Assembly (NCBI GenBank): GCA_025353525.1
Contig: JANXOO010001010.1
Coordinates: forward strand, 1-11,764
DNA: 11,764 bases
Source: Schlesneria sp.
GTDB taxonomy: Bacteria; Planctomycetota; Planctomycetia; Planctomycetales; Planctomycetaceae
Reading direction: 5' to 3'
The position numbers and the translations under genes are program-made. The notes below the pieces were generated by a model. That model was given only the letters and a program-made list of their open reading frames with translations, had not been told where the DNA came from and searched no databases. This document shows, piece after piece, positions 7,513-11,764 of this stretch (position 1 is the first letter of the stretch; each line of letters opens with the position of its first letter).

Positions 7513-8742
7513 ATGGATTTACTTCTCGACCGCTTTTTACGATACGCTCGCATCGACACTCAGGCCGATGAGACGAGCACGACGTATCCGAGTACCGCGA
7601 AGCAACTGACACTCAGTCGATTACTGGCGGATGAATGTCGTGCTTTAGGACTTACGGACGTTACCTGTGACGAATTCGGAATCGTGATGGCCACGATTCC
7701 TGCAACGGTGAGTGCTTCCACACCTGTGATCGCCTATGTCGCGCATGTCGATACGTCGCCGGAATATTCGTCGAGCAACGTGAATCCGGTCATTCATGCC
7801 AACTACCAGGGTGGCGACCTGATTCTGCCGGGCGACACTTCGAAAGTGATTCGCGCTGAAGAAAACCCCGAACTGGCCAATTGCATCGGTCAGACAATTG
7901 TGAGCTCGGATGGCACGACGTTACTCGGTGCCGATGACAAATCCGGGATCGTGGCGATCATGTCGGCAGCAGACGAACTGATGCGACGCGGCCCCGAATT
8001 AAAGCACGGCCCCGTCAGGCTGTGTTTTACCGTTGACGAAGAAATCGGACGCGGGACCGACAAGCTGGATCTGAAGAAACTGGGGGCCCACGTTGCGTAT
8101 ACACTCGATGGAGCCGGTCGGGATGAAGTCGACTCGGAAACCTTTTCGGCTGACGGAGCCAAAGTGACGGTGAAAGGGATCAATACACATCCTTCGGTCG
8201 GAAAAGGATCGATGGTGAACGCGGTCCGAATTCTGAGCACCTTCATTTCACGATTGCCGACGGCGCGGCTAAGTCCCGAAACAACCGATGGCCGTGACGG
8301 ATTTATCCATCCATATCACATCGAAGGCGGGGTTGCCGAAGCATCGGCGCGTTTGATACTTCGCGATTTTGAAACCGGGCAACTTGAGGCACAGGCGCAA
8401 CTTCTCGAATCGATCGCGGCAACATTGCGTGCAGAGCACCCTCGCGCCGAAATCAAAGTTGACGTCCGGCCACAATACCGCAACATGCGCGAGGGATTAG
8501 CCAAAGAACCCCGAGCCATCTCGAAGGCGATCGACGCATACCAATCGCTCGGTCGCAAGCCGAAGTTGACAATCATTCGCGGCGGAACTGATGGCTCGTT
8601 ACTGACGGCCAAAGGTTTGCCCACCCCGAACCTCTCGACGGGCGAACACAATCCTCATTCGCCACTCGAATGGACCAGTCTCGAAGAGATGCGTTCCGCC
8701 GCCGAAATGCTGGTCCAACTGGCACAGGAATGGGCCCGGTGA
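7513..8742 (+). CDS. pepT: Peptidase T (tripeptide aminopeptidase, M20 family)
   Basis: PepT is a cytoplasmic dinuclear-zinc exopeptidase that removes the N-terminal residue of tripeptides. The 409-residue length is that of the family. The zinc ligands can be placed: His78 in AHVDTS, bridging Asp141 in GADDKSG, Glu177 next to catalytic Glu176 in VDEEIGRGTD, Asp199 in TLDGAG, and His379 in TGEHNPHSPLEW. Asp80 is the usual second-shell acid. The lid domain (about 208-320) includes VKGINTHPSVGKGSMVNA and HIEGGVAEASARLILRDF. IIRGGTDGSLL (about 354-364) is also typical. The ATG has only a weak AGGG about 10 bases upstream. The gene lies 70 bp after the phosphohexomutase on the same strand, with no obvious terminator between them, so shared transcription is possible though the functions are unrelated. 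The gene converges with the lipoate-ligase-like gene 46 bp away. Confidence 0.95.
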   Translation: MDLLLDRFLRYARIDTQADETSTTYPSTAKQLTLSRLLADECRALGLTDVTCDEFGIVMATIPATVSASTPVIAYVAHVDTSPEYSSSNVNPVIHANYQGGDLILPGDTSKVIRAEENPELANCIGQTIVSSDGTTLLGADDKSGIVAIMSAADELMRRGPELKHGPVRLCFTVDEEIGRGTDKLDLKKLGAHVAYTLDGAGRDEVDSETFSADGAKVTVKGINTHPSVGKGSMVNAVRILSTFISRLPTARLSPETTDGRDGFIHPYHIEGGVAEASARLILRDFETGQLEAQAQLLESIAATLRAEHPRAEIKVDVRPQYRNMREGLAKEPRAISKAIDAYQSLGRKPKLTIIRGGTDGSLLTAKGLPTPNLSTGEHNPHSPLEWTSLEEMRSAAEMLVQLAQEWAR

Positions 8743-8774
8743 TCTCGATGTCCGTGGAATCCGTCGGTTGATTT

Positions 8775-8786
8775 CACTGTCCAGTG
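8775..8786. terminator. Small palindrome between convergent genes
   Basis: CACTG-TC-CAGTG lies in the 46-bp gap between two converging genes, where a bidirectional terminator would be expected. The stem is only 5 bp (extendable by two G:U pairs), the loop is very small and there is no T run on either side, so support is weak. Confidence 0.15.
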
Positions 8787-8788
8787 GG

Positions 8789-9454
8789 CTAAGCCCTGGT
8801 CCATGATTCGGCGATCGACCCGGCAACACGTTTTGCCAACAGTTCGGGTAGATGATCAGGTATCGGCACAGAACTCAGGTCGGCCAGTCCCGGCAAATGC
8901 CTTGCCAGAGCTGATGCTTTCAGGATCAGGCTGCCGTGTTGCAGGATCGCTCCGCGCCGTCGCCGCTGAGCGCTGCCAAGTATCTTGTATCCACCGAGCG
9001 AAATATCGTGTGAGTCCTGCCTCTGAAAACAGAGGAATGGTTCGTCAGGCCGTTTGAGCGATTCACCGCGAACGTCGACGGCAAGACCAATTTCCCGAAG
9101 TCCATCAATCAGCGAATGATGCACAATATCGTACAATTCATGTGGCCGATCAAACAGCCTTTGTGAGGCGGGCAGGGCGACCGAGTACGTCCACTCGTGA
9201 TCGTGCAGGATTGCCCCTCCGCCTGATAACCGCCGGACGACGGGCAATTGCGACAGGACCGGATCGTCAGACAAATCTGACGGGTTTTGAAAATAACCTA
9301 ACGATACGGTCGGAGTTTCCCAGCGATACCAGCGCAAGGTGGCAACATCATCGGAAATCGCTGTTTCCAGAAGCGATTCGTCGACCGCCATGTTCCAGTC
9401 ACCGGAATTGGGACGGGTTTCGACGATCACACGCAAATGGGGAATGCGCGGCAT
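8789..9454 (-). CDS. Lipoate-protein ligase A / LipM-like octanoyltransferase family protein
   Basis: The 221-residue protein is a single biotin/lipoate A/B ligase domain that would attach or transfer octanoyl or lipoyl groups to lipoyl-domain proteins in the cytoplasm. Seen in order: NMAVDESLLE (21-30), RWYRWETPTVSLGYFQ (41-56), the RRLSGGGAILHDHEWTYS core (74-91), FLCFQRQDSHDI (140-151), and GGYKILGSAQRRRRGAILQ then HGSL (154-176). Lys157 occupies the conserved lysine of ligases. Cys142 sits where LipM-type octanoyltransferases carry their acyl-accepting cysteine. The pattern ILQHGSL is also LipM-like. LipM is usually near 280 residues and LplA over 330, so this is a short form lacking the C-terminal accessory region. 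AGGAAG lies 5 bases before the ATG. The gene is 23 bp downstream of a secreted-protein gene on the same strand. Confidence 0.85.
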   Translation of the reverse strand: MPRIPHLRVIVETRPNSGDWNMAVDESLLETAISDDVATLRWYRWETPTVSLGYFQNPSDLSDDPVLSQLPVVRRLSGGGAILHDHEWTYSVALPASQRLFDRPHELYDIVHHSLIDGLREIGLAVDVRGESLKRPDEPFLCFQRQDSHDISLGGYKILGSAQRRRRGAILQHGSLILKASALARHLPGLADLSSVPIPDHLPELLAKRVAGSIAESWTRA

Positions 9455-9477
9455 CGGGCTTCCTGAATGAACCGGAC

Positions 9478-10296
9478 TTACGGGACCGAAAGATCGCTTC
9501 TGGCGTCTCTACCGGTCTCTTTCGCCCGCATTTCAATCGTGACTTCAGAAACCCGTTTGAACTCGTCCCGATTCGATTGTGCATCTTTTCTTTCGCGAGT
9601 CAGTTTGGCCGACCACCGCGCGACTCCAAACGGGACATCCGAACTTTTCCAGATCGTTGATTCCTGGACCGTTCGACTGTCAGGCCGTTCAATTTTGATG
9701 TCGCCCTGGAGCTGATTCGCCTTGATCGCTCCAATGCCAACGTCGGCATCGACCCCCTCGGCAACGACGGTCAGTTCGCGGTAATATCCCACAAGGATTC
9801 CAAGTGGATACAGTTGTAATGCAGGTTCTGTCAGCAGTTTCGGATCTGCCTTGCCAACCTTCCGATAACCTTTCACGAGCGGCAAAAAGCTGACGGGGAC
9901 GCCTTCGTCATCAACGTTATCCGCGATGACGGCTGATTCAGGAATCAGGACTTTATAGATTTCAAGACCTGTCAGCCCCGTATCGACCTTGCCATCCCGC
10001 TCACGTCCGCGTTCAATTCTGATTTCGATCCAGCGGCAGGGGACTTTCTTTTCGCGGTATTCAGCCACTTCCTTGCCGACTGACTTGATCGTGACATGTT
10101 CGATCCACGGATCAATTTCCAGCTTTCCAGCCGTAGTTTCAGGTCGCAATTCGACTTGAGCATAGCTCCCCTCGAACCGGACCCAGGTTCCGTCGGCAGG
10201 CAATTGACAGACGACTCCTTGACCGAATGCGATGCCATCAGACATACACGCAATACTCGCTATTCCCGCAACCGCCGTAATGAGAAGTCCCCGCAT
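9478..10296 (-). CDS. Secreted protein of unknown function, planctomycete-type
   Basis: I chose the internal ATG at 10296, giving 272 residues, because AAAGGGA lies 7 bases upstream and the protein then begins with a clear signal peptide (about 1-25: MRGLLITAVAGIASIACM, then AFGQ). The frame is open much further upstream, but that part crosses a palindromic repeat and reads into the divergent gene's start, so it is probably not coding. The mature part begins with LPADGTWVRFEGSYAQVEL (about 32-50), then PCRWIEIRIERG (about 86-97) and YKVLIPESAV (about 114-123). It ends with a charged Lys/Arg/Glu-rich tail. I recognise no enzyme motif. The alternating hydrophobic pattern suggests beta structure. 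I recall similar openings in hypothetical exported proteins of Planctomycetota, but assign no function. The LipM-like gene follows after 23 bp, so the two are probably co-transcribed. Confidence 0.75.
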   Translation of the reverse strand: MRGLLITAVAGIASIACMSDGIAFGQGVVCQLPADGTWVRFEGSYAQVELRPETTAGKLEIDPWIEHVTIKSVGKEVAEYREKKVPCRWIEIRIERGRERDGKVDTGLTGLEIYKVLIPESAVIADNVDDEGVPVSFLPLVKGYRKVGKADPKLLTEPALQLYPLGILVGYYRELTVVAEGVDADVGIGAIKANQLQGDIKIERPDSRTVQESTIWKSSDVPFGVARWSAKLTRERKDAQSNRDEFKRVSEVTIEMRAKETGRDARSDLSVP

Positions 10297-10303
10297 GGAA
10301 CGG

Positions 10304-10310
10304 TCCCTTT
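10304..10310 (-). promoter_or_regulatory. Shine-Dalgarno site fixing the start of the secreted-protein gene
   Basis: Read on the minus strand, AAAGGGA sits 7 bases before the ATG at 10296. It supports that start over the far-upstream in-frame ATG at 10719, which would give a protein without an N-terminal signal peptide. Confidence 0.6.
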
Positions 10311-10340
10311 CGATGAATAAACCAATGAATTTCGTAACCC

Positions 10341-10366
10341 CAGTCTGGCACAGTCTGTAAGGACTG
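10341..10366. promoter_or_regulatory. Three CAGTC motifs at 10-bp spacing, candidate operator
   Basis: CAGTCTG occurs at 10341 and 10351, and the inverted version GGACTG begins at 10361, so the three words fall on the same face of the helix. They lie 45-70 bases upstream of the secreted-protein start, a normal place for promoter or operator elements. Function is an inference. Confidence 0.3.
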
Positions 10367-10502
10367 ACAAGGCTGAATTTTGGCGAGTGATCCAGGTTGA
10401 GTAACGAGCGGTCGCCAGAGTAAATCGGGGAATACCGGCAGACTGATACGACAAGAGCTTTTTTTGTTATAAGGCGACCGGCAGTGGAAAATCTACCGGC
10501 TG

Positions 10503-10574
10503 AAAAACGGAGTGAAAAACGGGGACTGGCTCCAGGTCTTCCTGGTGCCTGTCCCCCTTTTTCACCCCCTTTAA
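10503..10574. repeat. Long imperfect palindrome, REP-like repeat
   Basis: The inner arms, 10512-10536 and 10541-10565, pair at 22 of 25 positions around a TCTT loop. Their cores are GGGGACTGGCTCCAGG on the left and, read on the opposite strand, GGGGACAGGCACCAGG on the right. Weaker pairing (5 of 9) extends outward to 10503 and 10574. The left arm is preceded by a second copy of TGAAAAACGG (10501 and 10513, 12-bp period). ACCCCCT is likewise doubled on the right (10564 and 10576). As RNA or single-stranded DNA it would form a strong hairpin. The GGGGACAGGCACC-type core matches my recollection of dispersed palindromic repeats in several bacterial phyla. No transposase is present, so if mobile it would act in trans. 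As RNA it could also act as a terminator-like stem, but its position upstream of two divergent genes argues against that as its main role. Confidence 0.7.
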
Positions 10575-10621
10575 CACCCCCTGCTGGCCGCCTCAATTGA
10601 CTTCGAGTTTCAGAGGACAAC

Positions 10622-11764
10622 ATGCGCAGGATCTTATTGACGACGTTTGGTTCGTACGGGGATTTACATCCCTTCCTCGCGATGGCGAGCGTGTTCAAGG
10701 CGAATGGAGACGAAGTCACCGTTGCGACTCACGAGGATTACCGCGAACACGTCGAGCGAATCGGCGTCAGATTTGTTCCAATGAAGCCGGGACTGAACGA
10801 GTTAGGGCCGCAGGACGAATGGTCGGCCAAAGCCAACCACTCGATTAGCGGCACTCAATTCATCCTCAGAACTTTAGTTCTACCGTTTCTCGACGATAAC
10901 TATCGCACCATCAGCAGTATCGCCTCTGGCCAGGATCTGATCATTTCTCATGTTCTGACATTTGCAGCACCGGTCGTCGCCGAAAAAAACGGCATTCGCT
11001 GGATCTCGTGTGCACTGCAGCCTGCCCCCTTCTTCTCCGCATACGATCCGCCCGCGTTAGGATTTATGACTTTTCTGCCGCGAATAAAAATCTTCGGGCC
11101 GAAATTCGCAGGATGGTTTTTGCGAATGCTGGCGAAACCGACTCAAAGCTGGTTGACTCCGATTGCCGAGCTTCGCGCCCGCATCGGTTTGCCTCCTTCA
11201 AGCAGAAACTTGCTGATCGACGGATATTCACCCTTTGGAACACTGGCCCTCTTCCCGTCAGCATTCGCTCCGGCTCAGCCCGATTGGCCCGAAGGTGTCC
11301 GGCAAGTCGGCTTTCCCCTTTTCGATGCAGAGACGACGAGCGACATTTCAGAGGGATTAAAAAAGTTCCTTGACGAAGGCCCCCCGCCCGTCGTTTTTAC
11401 ACTGGGTACGGCGATCGTGATGATGGAAACCCATTACTTTGAAATCGCGTTCGAGGCAGTTCGGCGGCTGGGCCTTCGCGCTGTTTTCCTGGTTGGCAAG
11501 TCGCCCCGTCGCATTCCGGCGGCGGCAACAAACAACGCGTCGATTCACATCTCGGAGTACGAACCATTCTCCGGCCTGTTTCCGCGCGCGATGGCGATCG
11601 TCCATCAATGCGGGATTGGCACAACGGCGCAGGCTCTTGCATCGGGTCGGCCGCAAGTCCTGGTCCCGTTTGCTCACGACCAACCGGACAATGCCCGCCG
11701 GTGTGTCGAACTCGGTGTTGGTGTTTCGATTCACTCGCGGCGATTGAATGTCACAAGGCTGGTC
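10622..11764 (+). CDS. GT1-family (UGT-like) glycosyltransferase, 3' end outside the window
   Basis: The frame is open and uninterrupted for 381 codons to the right edge, so the C-terminus is missing. The start MRRILLTTFGSYGDLHPFLA, with its Gly-rich loop, is the acceptor-side opening of GT-B glycosyltransferases of family GT1 (UGT/sterol glucosyltransferase/macrolide glycosyltransferase type). Pro- and aromatic-rich middle segments (about 124-175) would form the acceptor pocket. The donor-binding domain begins near PPVVFTLGTA (about 255-264). The nucleotide-sugar motif is HQCGIGTTAQALASGRPQVL (328-347), followed by FAHDQPDNA with Asp353 and Gln354. Cys330 replaces the glycine usual at this position. 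Family members transfer sugars to lipids, sterols or secondary metabolites, usually at the cytoplasmic face of the membrane. The acceptor is unknown. GAGGA lies about 5-7 bases before the ATG. Only a few tens of residues are probably missing. Confidence 0.9.
   Translation, partial: MRRILLTTFGSYGDLHPFLAMASVFKANGDEVTVATHEDYREHVERIGVRFVPMKPGLNELGPQDEWSAKANHSISGTQFILRTLVLPFLDDNYRTISSIASGQDLIISHVLTFAAPVVAEKNGIRWISCALQPAPFFSAYDPPALGFMTFLPRIKIFGPKFAGWFLRMLAKPTQSWLTPIAELRARIGLPPSSRNLLIDGYSPFGTLALFPSAFAPAQPDWPEGVRQVGFPLFDAETTSDISEGLKKFLDEGPPPVVFTLGTAIVMMETHYFEIAFEAVRRLGLRAVFLVGKSPRRIPAAATNNASIHISEYEPFSGLFPRAMAIVHQCGIGTTAQALASGRPQVLVPFAHDQPDNARRCVELGVGVSIHSRRLNVTRLV

Larger units (their letters stand above)
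10297..10621. other. 325-bp divergent intergenic region
   Basis: The region separates the minus-strand secreted-protein gene from the plus-strand glycosyltransferase gene. It holds CAGTC motifs phased at 10 bp (10341-10366), three ACCGGC(A/T)G words (10434, 10477, 10495), an AT-rich patch TTTTTTTGTTATAAGG at about 10460-10474, and a long imperfect palindrome (about 10503-10574). I see no gene. The promoters of both flanking genes should lie here, but no clean -35/-10 pair is evident. Confidence 0.55.

Noticed and set aside
10512..10565. The long palindrome as an intrinsic terminator
   Set aside because: It has A-rich and T-rich arm ends that could mimic one, but it lies upstream of both divergent genes rather than after a stop codon, and its internal symmetry is far longer than needed.
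10297..10719. Upstream extension of the secreted-protein frame to an ATG at 10719
   Set aside because: The extra 141 codons run through the palindromic repeat and over the start of the divergent glycosyltransferase, have low-complexity Gly/Arg-rich content, and would bury the signal peptide. The ATG at 10296 has a good ribosome binding site.
1..11764. CRISPR array, tRNA or rRNA gene, or insertion sequence
   Set aside because: No regularly spaced direct repeats, no cloverleaf-like or rRNA-like stretch and no transposase coding sequence were seen.
1..11764. A novel multi-gene defence, toxin or biosynthetic system
   Set aside because: Every sizeable gene except the secreted protein and the TPR protein fits a familiar family, and their order does not suggest a coordinated unknown system.

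Overview
This window looks like an ordinary chromosomal segment of a Gram-negative-type bacterium, most likely a planctomycete. The lineage is an inference. It rests on moderately GC-rich DNA rich in GATCG words, two exported lineage-type proteins (a signal-peptide TPR protein and a secreted protein with an LPADGTWVRF-like start), and loosely packed short operons on both strands. No rRNA, tRNA, CRISPR array, transposase or phage gene is visible.

Layout. 85-807 (+) encodes an exported low-molecular-weight phosphatase/arsenate-reductase-like protein. 1027-1974 (+) encodes a secreted TPR protein. A minus-strand block follows, read from right to left: a sugar nucleotidyltransferase (manC-like, 4340-5419), then hisA (3597-4337) only 2 nt downstream, then, after 115 bp, an APC-family amino acid permease (2015-3481). 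Divergent from manC across a 115-bp intergenic region are a phosphoglucomutase/phosphomannomutase (5535-7442) and a PepT peptidase (7513-8742), both on the plus strand. A second minus-strand pair holds a secreted protein of unknown function (9478-10296) and a lipoate/octanoate ligase-transferase family protein (8789-9454), 23 bp apart. After a 325-bp divergent intergenic region a GT1-family glycosyltransferase starts at 10622 and runs off the right edge.

How the genes fit together. The phosphohexomutase and ManC-like enzyme are consecutive steps in GDP-mannose synthesis (Man-6-P to Man-1-P to GDP-Man) and share a divergent promoter region, so GDP-sugar supply is the clearest metabolic theme. 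The glycosyltransferase at the right end may consume nucleotide sugars, but there is no direct link. PepT, the APC permease and HisA are amino-acid/peptide housekeeping functions. The LipM-like protein belongs to lipoyl cofactor attachment.

I do not see a convincing new multi-gene system. The most interesting non-coding element is a long imperfect palindrome at about 10503-10574, carrying GGGGAC(T/A)GGC(T/A)CC arms, which resembles a dispersed REP-type repeat. Smaller items are the predicted export of an ArsC-like phosphatase, the tight manC-hisA coupling, a GC-rich leader hairpin ahead of the phosphohexomutase, helically phased CAGTC motifs at 10341-10366, and a LipM-like enzyme that keeps both the Cys and the Lys of two related enzyme classes.
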